Shown here: positions 44,637-52,659 of the stretch, piece after piece | Layout of the letters: each line of letters starts with the position of its first letter | Numbering within the stretch: the stretch's first letter is position 1 | NCBI RefSeq assembly: GCF_900107705.1 | Contig: NZ_FNRE01000012.1 | Location: 50,184-114,183 of the forward strand | From: Prevotella sp. tc2-28 | GTDB taxonomy: Bacteria > Bacteroidota > Bacteroidia > Bacteroidales > Bacteroidaceae | Direction: 5' to 3' | Length of the DNA: 64,000 nucleotides | Made by a program: the position numbers and the translations under genes | Notes under the pieces: generated by a model | Seen by the model: the letters and a program-made list of their open reading frames with translations, nothing else | Told to the model about the DNA's origin: nothing | The model's database searches: none

Positions 44637-46616
44637 GGCGTACCGAAGCTGTACTAACATGTCGGCCATGGAAGAACGGTCTACCTGCTGTAGTCCGCTA
44701 CTGATAAAGCTACGGTCGAAGTAGTTGGTGACCATCATTTTTGCTGCTAATGTCAGTCGCTTGCCCAACTCGGCTTTCGCCATGAGTGTATAATGGATAC
44801 CCTGTCCGTAATACATGGTAGAGGTATGGTCATAAAGGACTGATTTCTCAAAATAGTAGATGCGGCTATTATAATCATCGGTGTTAAACCATCCGAAGTT
44901 GGCATCGATTTGCAGTCGGCGCCCTTTCCATGCCGCCTCCTCGCAGAGCATTATCCCTTTCTGGTTTCCTTGTTCGGTCGCTTTGCTGACAGCATTCGCC
45001 TGGGTGCGTAGTGTCAGCTTGGGAGCCACTGTGTAGCTCCAGTTCAGTCGCACTTGGTGGTCGGTACGGTTGATCAACCGATCCTTGTCGGCGTTGTCTT
45101 GTTGGCGTAGATGCAGTCGGTAGCGACCTTCCAAACTCCATTTCTGTTGGCTGTATTTTGTCGTAACCATGGCATCAAAGGCATCGCTTGGCGCGCTGAT
45201 ACGATAGCGAGGCCAGCTGAAGTGCGCATAGTCAGCATATCCCTGGATGAGCCATGAACGAGCTGGTTGCCAGTTGATGCCCAGGTAGATACCATGTTCG
45301 TTTTGTACACTACCTCCCTCGCAGAAGCTATAGGCATGAAGGGCTGTATAGCTTTTGTCAAAATAGCGGTGGATAGCTGTCAGCTTGATTTGTTCACTGA
45401 CCACGTAGCTTAGCGAATGGATGGCTGCGATGGCTCCATCGCGGTTGATAGCGGTCTCTCCGGCGAAGCTCATGCGGTAGTTGTTGTATCCATAGTCTAG
45501 ACTGAAATTGGAGAGATCACTGCCTTCTATCGCATAGCGTCGGTAGAGCGTGTTCTCTTTGTCGGGTGACAGTCGACGGTCCAGATGGGTATATATGCCG
45601 TTGGCGTTGATATATAACATTCCCTTTCGCCATCCGAGGGAAAAGCCCAGGTCAGTCTCATGGGTGTTGTACTTCTTGTCCATCTCAGTGGGGGTGCGGT
45701 GATAACCATTATTCACCAGTGTGCGTGCTGTGCCGTTTTCATTCAGAGTGGCATCTACGGGGCGGTAGGAGGCGAATGCGGTCAGTTTGAATTGCTTTGA
45801 CAGGCTTACGGTGGCTGCAGCGCCTTGCAGATATCCTACTACTGAGCGGGAGGTGTGAGCTGTTAGTAGCTTGCTATTACGTCCCATCGATTGTAGGGTT
45901 GCCAGTTTTCCCAGATGAAAACCGGTGTTCATGATCAGTCCCATACCCATCTGTACCCGATATAGGCCTAGGTTCAATGCCTCGAGCTTCCCGATGTTAC
46001 GCAACTGGAAATAGTAACTGTAGTGGTCATATCCCATGGTATTACGATTAGCAAAGAAAGGTTCACCGGCATCCTGTGCAGCTGTTATTCCAAACTTGAT
46101 GCGGTTGTTGTAATTGAACTGATAGCGCAGGTCGTGGCGCATCCGATAGCCCATGTATCCATTACGGTCGCCTCTGCGTTCGTAGAATGGTATTTTGGCC
46201 GTAGCCATGAAAGTGTGTTTTCCGTATTTCGCCACATCGCTTAGTTTAGGCCATACCCTGGCAGGACGCTCTTTTCCAATCATCACGTAGTGGGTGAGCT
46301 GCTGACAGGTTTGGTAGTCCAGCTCGGGAATCATTTTCAGTTCATTGAGTGAGCGTATGGGACCATAGCGGTCAAGATATTCCATGATGCCTTCCACCTG
46401 CTGTGCTGATAGGAACGGGAGCTGTTCCAGCTGTTCACGGGTAATCTGGTTCAGATTAATCTTATTAATGGACAAGTCTTCCAACAGTTCCATATTGGTG
46501 TTGTCCCCCATATCTTCCGGTGTGGTCCATTCCTGCATGTCCTCTTGCCAATCGGGCTCCTGGGCAAATGACGAGAGGGCATAAAGAGCCAAAAGAAGCA
46601 TCAAAATACGTTTCAT
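44631..46616 (-). CDS. HHH-domain protein with an outer-membrane beta-barrel-like body
   Basis: 661 residues with a signal peptide (MKRILMLLLALYALSSFAQ). Residues ~50-110 are a ComEA-type helix-hairpin-helix domain (INLNQITREQLEQLPFLSAQQVEGIMEYL). From ~145 to the end the sequence alternates hydrophobic and polar residues with many aromatic turns and ends in LVQLRYAL, as in outer-membrane barrels (~16-20 strands by eye). This architecture is common in Bacteroidetes; a role in DNA uptake is possible but unproven. Its TACCTTTG -7 box directly adjoins the ATG. Confidence 0.8.
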   Translation of the reverse strand: MKRILMLLLALYALSSFAQEPDWQEDMQEWTTPEDMGDNTNMELLEDLSINKINLNQITREQLEQLPFLSAQQVEGIMEYLDRYGPIRSLNELKMIPELDYQTCQQLTHYVMIGKERPARVWPKLSDVAKYGKHTFMATAKIPFYERRGDRNGYMGYRMRHDLRYQFNYNNRIKFGITAAQDAGEPFFANRNTMGYDHYSYYFQLRNIGKLEALNLGLYRVQMGMGLIMNTGFHLGKLATLQSMGRNSKLLTAHTSRSVVGYLQGAAATVSLSKQFKLTAFASYRPVDATLNENGTARTLVNNGYHRTPTEMDKKYNTHETDLGFSLGWRKGMLYINANGIYTHLDRRLSPDKENTLYRRYAIEGSDLSNFSLDYGYNNYRMSFAGETAINRDGAIAAIHSLSYVVSEQIKLTAIHRYFDKSYTALHAYSFCEGGSVQNEHGIYLGINWQPARSWLIQGYADYAHFSWPRYRISAPSDAFDAMVTTKYSQQKWSLEGRYRLHLRQQDNADKDRLINRTDHQVRLNWSYTVAPKLTLRTQANAVSKATEQGNQKGIMLCEEAAWKGRRLQIDANFGWFNTDDYNSRIYYFEKSVLYDHTSTMYYGQGIHYTLMAKAELGKRLTLAAKMMVTNYFDRSFISSGLQQVDRSSMADMLVQLRYAL

Positions 46617-46620
46617 AGTA

Positions 46621-46681
46621 CAAAGGTATAAAAAATAATCTTAATAGTCGGCAATTTACTCTCAACTTTTTCGTACTTTTG
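46621..46681. promoter_or_regulatory. Divergent -7 boxes adjoining both start codons
   Basis: Minus strand TACCTTTG (46628-46621) lies 4 bp from the ATG at 46616. Plus strand TACTTTTG (46674-46681) lies 4 bp from the GTG at 46686. Both transcripts would begin at or next to the start codon. The -33 boxes are weak. Confidence 0.5.
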
Positions 46682-46685
46682 CAGC

Positions 46686-47309
46686 GTGAAAAGATTCATA
46701 TGCTTGGCTTTTGGCTTCTGGCTTCTGTCCCTGAGCATGATGGCACAGGACAAGAAACGACAAGAGGTGGACATGGACAGTCCCACCTTTGTGCCTACTG
46801 TGAAGGTTGGTAAAGTGCTGGAAGGAGGAGACAGCATCCAGTATATGGAGATGAACAACGTCTATGTCTTTCCACCTGTCACATTCAGCAGTAAGCGTCA
46901 GCAAAATGCCTATATGCGACTTGTTAAGAACGTGAAGACCGTGTTGCCCATAGCCAAGGAGGCGCGTCTGATAATGATGGAGACAGCAGAATACTTGGAG
47001 ACACTACCTAGCAAGGAGGCACGTGAAGAACATATGAAACGTGTGGAGAAGAGTATCATGAAAGAGTACAAGCCACGTATGAAGAAGCTGACCTACTCGC
47101 AGGGAAAACTGCTTATCAAGCTTATCTACCGTGAGAGTAACTCGTCAGGATACGAGCTTATCCAGGCCTTCCTCGGACCCATGCGTGCTGGCTTCTATCA
47201 AGCTTTTGCCTGGGCTTTTGGCGCTTCGTTGAAGAAACAATATGATCCCGAGGGCATTGACCGGCTTACGGAACGTGTCGTGCTGATGGTGGAGGCAGGG
47301 CAGTTATAA
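46686..47309 (+). CDS. DUF4294 family protein
   Basis: 207 residues from a GTG start that yields a signal peptide (MKRFICLAFGFWLLSLSMMA Q). The body has PVTFSSKRQQNAYMRLVKNVKTVLPIAKEAR and LTYSQGKLLIKLIYRESNSSGYELIQAF, typical of DUF4294, a Bacteroidetes family of unknown function. It is predicted to be periplasmic. It ends 22 bp before the convergent M28 gene, with a small GTGAAAAGTGATAAGTGAA repeat between them. Confidence 0.8.
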   Translation: MKRFICLAFGFWLLSLSMMAQDKKRQEVDMDSPTFVPTVKVGKVLEGGDSIQYMEMNNVYVFPPVTFSSKRQQNAYMRLVKNVKTVLPIAKEARLIMMETAEYLETLPSKEAREEHMKRVEKSIMKEYKPRMKKLTYSQGKLLIKLIYRESNSSGYELIQAFLGPMRAGFYQAFAWAFGASLKKQYDPEGIDRLTERVVLMVEAGQL

Positions 47310-47331
47310 GTGAAAAGTGATAAGTGAAGGA

Positions 47332-48312
47332 TTAGTTTTCACTAAAAATAAGTTGTACTAATGTTTGACCAACGGCTTGCAGCGTATTCTTGTCGATATG
47401 CTGCATGTCGTCATTGACCGTATGCCATGTAGGACCGAAGCTGCTTTGCCGGCAGTCTGGGTAGTAGTTGATGATGTCAATACAGGGGATGCCAGCTTTC
47501 TCGTTGACGGGGATATGGTCGTCAGTAACACCGCCTCCCGAATCGTTGACGAACAGGCTTCCGTAGCCTGCGGCACCAGCAGCCTGCCATACCTTCTCAA
47601 CGACACTACGGGCATACTGCATGGAGAACGCCTCGCGGTAGAACTTGGCACCCTGTCCGCCAACCATGTCCAAAAGGATACCATATTGATAACTTTTGGC
47701 AGTTGCTTTCTGGCAGTTGGCTGACCAGTATTGTGCTCCTAAAGCCCATGAGTCGCCATCCACCTCGTTACTCCACTGTGGTATGCCCCAGTCTTCAGCA
47801 TCGAAGCAGATGAAGTCGACTGCCACACGGGCGGAGTCGTTTTGTTGTAAAAGACGGGCAAGTTCCAACATGACCGCTACTCCTGACGCACCGTCATTGG
47901 CTGCCATGACTGGTTTGCGCCAGTTGGCTGAGTCAGGGTCATTGTCAGCCCAAGGACGACTGTCCCAATGGGCACAGATGAGGATACGTGGCGACTGTAC
48001 CTTGGTCGACTTTGCGATGATGTTGGTACTTTTGAGAATGGTGCCATCGTAACCTCTCAAGTCTGCTTTTTGCAGTTCTATCTGATAACCGTACTGTTGG
48101 AACTGTTGGGTTATCCACTGTCCACACAGCTCATGAGCCTCGCTGTTCATCGTGCGAGGACCGAAGTTACACTGGGCCGCACAGAAAGCATAGGCAGAAT
48201 CGGCATTAAACTGGATAGAGACCGTCGTTGGGTTGCTTGTCTGCTTCTTGGTCGTGCTGCATGCTAGTGTGCAGAGTGCGCAGATGGTATAAAATAGGAG
48301 TTGTTTCATCAT
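47332..48312 (-). CDS. M28 family peptidase / glutaminyl cyclase-like lipoprotein
   Basis: The start at 48312 (ATG overlapping the TGA of the upstream gene) gives a lipoprotein signal, MKQLLFYTICALCTLACST. About 326 residues. Zinc ligands of the M28 fold are visible: AHWDSRPWAD, NDGASGVAVMLE, CFDAEDWG, DMVGG and TWHTVNDDM. The DSRPWAD and DAEDWG patterns are those of the glutaminyl-peptide cyclotransferase subgroup, so it could cyclise N-terminal Gln or act as an aminopeptidase. It is the last gene of the Lrp operon. Confidence 0.85.
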   Translation of the reverse strand: MMKQLLFYTICALCTLACSTTKKQTSNPTTVSIQFNADSAYAFCAAQCNFGPRTMNSEAHELCGQWITQQFQQYGYQIELQKADLRGYDGTILKSTNIIAKSTKVQSPRILICAHWDSRPWADNDPDSANWRKPVMAANDGASGVAVMLELARLLQQNDSARVAVDFICFDAEDWGIPQWSNEVDGDSWALGAQYWSANCQKATAKSYQYGILLDMVGGQGAKFYREAFSMQYARSVVEKVWQAAGAAGYGSLFVNDSGGGVTDDHIPVNEKAGIPCIDIINYYPDCRQSSFGPTWHTVNDDMQHIDKNTLQAVGQTLVQLIFSEN

Positions 48313-50036
48313 TGTTTGGCTTCTTGTACTTGTTGCATGACACGCAGGAAGTTTCCGCCCCATATTTTCTGGATGTCCTGTTCACTGTATTGACGGGCAA
48401 GTAGCTGACGGGTAAAGAGTATCAGTTCCGAGGAGTTGGCCAATCCAAGGATACCACCGTCACCATCGAAATCAGTACCCAGTCCTACGTGGTCGATACC
48501 CATCACCTCAATGGCGTGTTCCAGATGGTGCATGGCATCTTCGATAGTGGCAATGCCATCTTTTACCAGGAAACCGTTATACAGCGTTACTTGCATGACA
48601 CCACCTTTAGCGGCCAGGGCTTTCATTTGGTCGTCGGTCAGGTTGCGGGGGTGATCACATAATGCGCGACAACTGCTGTGACTGCATACGATGGGCAGTT
48701 TGCTTAGTTCCAAGGCATCATAGAAACTCTTCTCTGCTGCGTGGCTGAGGTCTACCATGATGCCCAACCGATTCATCTCGCTGATGACCTGTCGGCCAAA
48801 GTCACTCACACCATTGTGTGTATGACTGCCACGTGCGGAGTCGCAGATATCGTTGTCGCCATTGTGGCAAAGTGTCATATAGACGATGCCGCGCTGGGCA
48901 AAATGGCGGAGGTTCTCGATCTTGCCGTCCAGAGCATGGCCGTTCTCAATGCCCAACATGATGCTCTTCTTGCCCAGGTGCTTGTTCATCCACAAATCAT
49001 TGGGGGTACGTGCCAGTCCAACGTACTGACTGCCTTCCTTGACGATATCTTCTATCTTGTCGAAAATATTGTCGGCATACGCTGTAGGATGATCAGTGGG
49101 CTGGGGCAGGTATGCCACCATAATGGTGGCGTCCTGATGGCCTTCTGTCATCTTATGGAGGTCAACGAGAATCTTGGGGTCACGGTGCATGAAGTTAACC
49201 TGCTGTGGAAAGAACATCGGTGTGTCGCAGTGCGTATCGAGTGTTAGGATGCGACCATGCACGTCGCACGTCTTTCGGTATTGGTCAGCCTCTTGAATGA
49301 GCCACTGGAAGATAGGCAAGCCATCCTCTAAGCATTCTGGATGCCACTGAACACCTAGGACGCTCTTATACTCGGTACTCTCAATTGCCTCAATGATACC
49401 GTCAGTCGATTTGGCAATAACACGGAAGCGGTTGCCTGTCTCGCCAACAGCCTGGTGATGGAATGAGTTGACGAACAATCTTAGTGGTGAGCAGTCTGAT
49501 GGGTAGATATGGGCAAGGATAGAGTCCGCTTCTACCAAGACGCTATGTGTCGGTTCAGAACGGTCGGCATCCTGTGAATGCTTGACTACTGCCGTTTTGG
49601 TGATGTCTTGTGTTACTTTGCCGCCTAGTGCCATTGCTAGCGTCTGGATGCCGCGACAAATGCCCAAGATGGGGATCTGACGATTATAGGCCAGCTGGGT
49701 AATGAGCAGTTCTGGCAGGTCGCGTTCTTGACAGACGCCTCCTAAGGATGTTACAGGTTCTTCTCCGGCATACAGAGGGTTATAGTCGGCACCACCGCTA
49801 AGCAGTAGTCCGTCAATATGCTCCAAGGTATTGATGATACTGTCCGTATCAGCCAAAGGGGGGATGATGACGGGAACTCCACCAGCCCTGCATACTGACT
49901 TATAATAGGTCTCTGCCAATTTACAGGTCATCTCACCATAGTTGCCTGTGATGCCGATGACGGGTTTATGCGTTGCCTCAGGAAAAGAGGTATAGGGCTT
50001 CGCTAGTTGCGACTTCCAGTCAAAACATTTGCTCAT
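48309..50036 (-). CDS. Fusion of a C26 glutamine amidotransferase-like peptidase and an M19 membrane dipeptidase
   Basis: 575 residues, no signal peptide. Residues ~24-245 are a class I amidotransferase of the gamma-glutamyl-GABA hydrolase type: LLLSGGADYNP, nucleophile Cys in GICRGIQTLAM, and GVQWHPE with the catalytic His-Glu. Residues ~265-570 are an M19 renal-dipeptidase-like domain: LDTHCDTP, GIENGHAL with the bridging Glu, MVDLSHA, CSHSSCRAL and VGLGTDFDG. Each half alone is a usual full-length enzyme, so the two activities are linked in one chain. It follows Lrp by 4 bp and overlaps the M28 gene. A role in breaking gamma-glutamyl or D/L-dipeptides is inferred. Confidence 0.88.
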   Translation of the reverse strand: MSKCFDWKSQLAKPYTSFPEATHKPVIGITGNYGEMTCKLAETYYKSVCRAGGVPVIIPPLADTDSIINTLEHIDGLLLSGGADYNPLYAGEEPVTSLGGVCQERDLPELLITQLAYNRQIPILGICRGIQTLAMALGGKVTQDITKTAVVKHSQDADRSEPTHSVLVEADSILAHIYPSDCSPLRLFVNSFHHQAVGETGNRFRVIAKSTDGIIEAIESTEYKSVLGVQWHPECLEDGLPIFQWLIQEADQYRKTCDVHGRILTLDTHCDTPMFFPQQVNFMHRDPKILVDLHKMTEGHQDATIMVAYLPQPTDHPTAYADNIFDKIEDIVKEGSQYVGLARTPNDLWMNKHLGKKSIMLGIENGHALDGKIENLRHFAQRGIVYMTLCHNGDNDICDSARGSHTHNGVSDFGRQVISEMNRLGIMVDLSHAAEKSFYDALELSKLPIVCSHSSCRALCDHPRNLTDDQMKALAAKGGVMQVTLYNGFLVKDGIATIEDAMHHLEHAIEVMGIDHVGLGTDFDGDGGILGLANSSELILFTRQLLARQYSEQDIQKIWGGNFLRVMQQVQEAKQ

Positions 50037-50040
50037 GAAC

Positions 50041-50505
50041 TTATTCGTCGAAGGTTACGGGAATCTCACGCTTGATACTTTGCTCTAGTGAGATGAGTGT
50101 CTCGGTGGCCACTACTCCGGGAATGTCCTGAAGACGCCCGTTCAGTAGGTGCATCAATTGCTCGTTGTCACGTGCATACAGCTTGACCAACATGGTATAG
50201 GGACCCGTTGTGAAGTGGCATTCTACGACCTCGGGGATATGATGTAGACATTCTACCACGTCTTTGTACATAGAACCACGCTCCAAGGTGATGCCCACGT
50301 AGGTGCAGGTGCTGTAGCCTAAGCTCTTGGGATTCACATCGAATCCGCTGCCCATGATGACACCACCTTCAATGAGGTGCTGTACACGCTGGTGAATGGC
50401 TGCTCGTGAAACATTGCATTCTGCAGCAACATCCTTGAATGGGATGCGGGCATTCTTTGATAGAATGTTTAGGATTTTTTTGTCGAGGTTGTCAATTTTC
50501 TCCAT
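50041..50505 (-). CDS. Lrp/AsnC family transcriptional regulator
   Basis: 154 residues. The N-terminal winged helix (IDNLDKKILNILSKNARIPFKDVAAECNVSRAAIHQRVQ) and the C-terminal RAM ligand domain (VVECHFTTGPYTMLVKLYARDNEQL) are both complete. It is the first gene of an operon with peptidase genes (4-bp gap to the next), so it may regulate them in response to an amino acid. This operon link is seen; the effector is unknown. Confidence 0.9.
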   Translation of the reverse strand: MEKIDNLDKKILNILSKNARIPFKDVAAECNVSRAAIHQRVQHLIEGGVIMGSGFDVNPKSLGYSTCTYVGITLERGSMYKDVVECLHHIPEVVECHFTTGPYTMLVKLYARDNEQLMHLLNGRLQDIPGVVATETLISLEQSIKREIPVTFDE

Positions 50506-50549
50506 ACCTTTTGTGATTGTTTTTGGTTTGTTACTTTACAATTTGTAAG

Positions 50550-50580
50550 CAAAAGTACGTAATCTTATTGAAATGTGCAA
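50550..50580 (-). promoter_or_regulatory. Promoter of the Lrp-peptidase operon
   Basis: Minus strand TTG (50580-50578), 20 bp, TACTTTTG (50557-50550), about 45 bp upstream of the Lrp start. Confidence 0.7.
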
Positions 50581-50638
50581 TTTTTTAGGAGAAAAATGTC
50601 TAAAAAAAGTGTTTTTCGCGTGTTTTTCTGTCTGTTTC

Positions 50639-51268
50639 TTATGTTTTTTTCTGAATAAGTGTCAAACCATCGCGCAAAGGTACGATGACTTGTTCGACGC
50701 GTGTGTCGTGTAGGACATAGTCGTTGAATGTCTCGATACCTCTTGTCTGTGGATCGCGGTCGTATTGATGGTCTATGACATGGCCATCCCATAGCGTGTT
50801 GTCGGCCAGGATGAAGCCGCCTTTGCGAACGACGGAGAGCGCCATCTCGTATGTCTCCTTATAGGTGCGCTTGTCACCATCGATAAAGGCCATGTCGAAG
50901 GTGATGCCCAGTTTAGGAGCTTCCGTCACTGCATCGCCAATGATAAAACGTATCTTGTCAGCAACGGGCGACTGTTCTATCCACGGACGGGTAAAATCCT
51001 CCTGCTCGTCATTGATCTCAAAGGTGTAGACCATTCCTCCGTCTTCCAAACCTTCAGCCATACAGATAGCAGAGTAGCCACTGAATGTGCCCACCTCTAG
51101 GATGTTTTTCGGACGTATCATCTGCACCAACATCTTCAGCAGACGTCCTTGGAGATGACCGGAAGCCATGCGTCCGTGGAGCATGTGGATGTTGGTGGCT
51201 CGCCATAGCTGGTATAGATAGTCAGGCTCCGGTGACGAGTGTTGCTCTATGTACTCTTCTACAGACAC
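50639..51268 (-). CDS. Class I SAM O-methyltransferase (CCoAOMT-like)
   Basis: 209 residues from a GTG start that overlaps the TAG of aroQ (TAGTG). The SAM-binding motif is NILEVGTFSGYSAICMAEGL, with MVYTFEINDE and the metal-binding FDMAFIDGDKRTYKETY. This places it with the cation-dependent catechol/caffeoyl-CoA O-methyltransferase family. The substrate is unknown. The tight overlap indicates coupled translation with aroQ. Confidence 0.87.
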   Translation of the reverse strand: MSVEEYIEQHSSPEPDYLYQLWRATNIHMLHGRMASGHLQGRLLKMLVQMIRPKNILEVGTFSGYSAICMAEGLEDGGMVYTFEINDEQEDFTRPWIEQSPVADKIRFIIGDAVTEAPKLGITFDMAFIDGDKRTYKETYEMALSVVRKGGFILADNTLWDGHVIDHQYDRDPQTRGIETFNDYVLHDTRVEQVIVPLRDGLTLIQKKT

Positions 51269-51684
51269 TAGGCTATTAATGCTTCAATGGCCAGGCGATA
51301 GGAGTCCAGTCCGAAACCGCAGATGACACCTTTGCAGGCTGATGAGATGAAGGAGTGATGGCGGAATTCCTCCCGCTGATGAACGTTGGAGATGTGTACT
51401 TCAATGACGGGTGTCTTCAACGAACGGATACAGTCGTGCAGGGCAACGGACGTGTGGGTATAGGCTCCTGCGTTTAGAACAATACCGTCATAGCTGAACC
51501 CCACCTGTTGCATCTTGTTGATGAGTTCGCCTTCCACGTTACTCTGGTAATACTCCATATCCACCTGGGGGTATCTTGCCTGTAGCTGAGGCAGGTACTG
51601 GTCAAAGGATGATGAACCATAGATACCTGGCTCGCGTGTGCCCAACAGGTTTAAATTAGGACCATTGACAATCAGAATTTTCAT
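51268..51684 (-). CDS. aroQ: 3-dehydroquinate dehydratase, type II
   Basis: 138 residues, the normal length for the type II enzyme. MKILIVNGPNLNLLGTREP carries the conserved Asn/Arg region; SNVEGELINKM, the NAGAYTHTSVAL active-site loop and VIEVHISNVHQREEFRHHS follow. It catalyses dehydration of 3-dehydroquinate to 3-dehydroshikimate in the shikimate pathway. It shares a divergent promoter region with xerD. Confidence 0.95.
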   Translation of the reverse strand: MKILIVNGPNLNLLGTREPGIYGSSSFDQYLPQLQARYPQVDMEYYQSNVEGELINKMQQVGFSYDGIVLNAGAYTHTSVALHDCIRSLKTPVIEVHISNVHQREEFRHHSFISSACKGVICGFGLDSYRLAIEALIA

Positions 51685-51701
51685 AATTCAAATTAATTTT
51701 G

Positions 51702-51743
51702 TAACTTTGCCGCAAAGATACAAAATTTGATGGAAACTGGCAA
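51702..51743. promoter_or_regulatory. Divergent promoters of aroQ (-) and xerD (+)
   Basis: For aroQ: TTG (51743-51741), 20 bp, TATCTTTG (51720-51713) on the minus strand. For xerD: TAACTTTG on the plus strand at 51702-51709 with only a weak -33. The -7 boxes are 3 bp apart, so the two promoters exclude each other. Confidence 0.65.
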
Positions 51744-52659
51744 GAATTCGCAGACAAATATCGTAAGAGCCTACCAACGATATCTGAAACTTCAGCGTGG
51801 CTATTCAGCAAACACACTTGATGCCTATCAACGTGACTTGGAAAAATTGCTTACCTATTTGGATGTCGAGGGTAAGCATGTGTTGGATGTCAAGTTGGAG
51901 GATTTGCAACATTTTGCCTCGGGACTTCATGATATTGGCATTCATGCCCGTTCGCAGTGCCGCATCCTGAGTGGGGTGCGCTCTTTCTACCGTTTCCTGC
52001 AGTTGGACGGATACCGTGATGACGACCCGACGGAGTTGTTGGAGTCGCCAGTCTTGGGCGAACATCTGCCTGAGGTCCTGACCGCTGCAGAAGTCGATGC
52101 GTTGGAAGACTCCATCGACGTGTCTAAGTGGGAGGGCCATCGCAATCGTGCGATTGTTGAGGTGCTGTTCTCCTGTGGGTTGCGTGTCTCGGAACTGGTA
52201 TCCCTCAGACTCACTAACCTCTATATAGAAGAAAGGTATGTGCGCGTGATGGGTAAAGGTTCGAAAGAACGACTGGTTCCCATCTCGTCGAAGGCTCTTA
52301 AAGAACTGGACCTGTGGTTCGTGGATCGCAAACAAATGAAAATCAAGCCTGGTGAGGAAGACTATGTATTCTTGAACCGTCGCGGTGCCCACCTAACACG
52401 TACCATGATACTCATCATGATCAAGCAACAGGCCTTGGAGGCTGGTATCCAGAAAACGATCTCGCCTCACACGCTGCGCCACTCTTTCGCTACTGCCTTG
52501 TTGGAGGGTGGGGCAGATCTCCGTGCCATTCAGGTCATGCTGGGCCACGAGAGTATCGGTACCACCGAAATCTATACCCATATCGACATGTCAACGCTGC
52601 GGCAGGAGATTCTGAACCATCACCCACGTAACAAGAAGTCTATTTCTTCGTTGCCCTGA
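51730..52659 (+). CDS. xerD: Site-specific tyrosine recombinase XerD
   Basis: 309 residues from the ATG at 51730. The N-terminal SAM-like domain (YQRYLKLQRGYSANTLDAYQRDL) and the C-terminal catalytic domain are complete. Catalytic residues are visible: Arg in SCGLRVSELV, Lys in GKGSKERLVP, HTLRHSFAT, His in LGHESIGTTEIYTH, and the nucleophile Tyr in the same segment. It resolves chromosome dimers at dif with XerC. No mobile-element cargo or att sites are seen nearby. The 3' end overlaps the convergent transporter gene by 20 bp. Confidence 0.92.
   Translation: METGKNSQTNIVRAYQRYLKLQRGYSANTLDAYQRDLEKLLTYLDVEGKHVLDVKLEDLQHFASGLHDIGIHARSQCRILSGVRSFYRFLQLDGYRDDDPTELLESPVLGEHLPEVLTAAEVDALEDSIDVSKWEGHRNRAIVEVLFSCGLRVSELVSLRLTNLYIEERYVRVMGKGSKERLVPISSKALKELDLWFVDRKQMKIKPGEEDYVFLNRRGAHLTRTMILIMIKQQALEAGIQKTISPHTLRHSFATALLEGGADLRAIQVMLGHESIGTTEIYTHIDMSTLRQEILNHHPRNKKSISSLP

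Noticed and set aside
51730..52659. xerD as integrase of a mobile element
   Set aside because: Full-length housekeeping XerD next to aroQ, with no attachment sites, transfer genes or phage genes around it.
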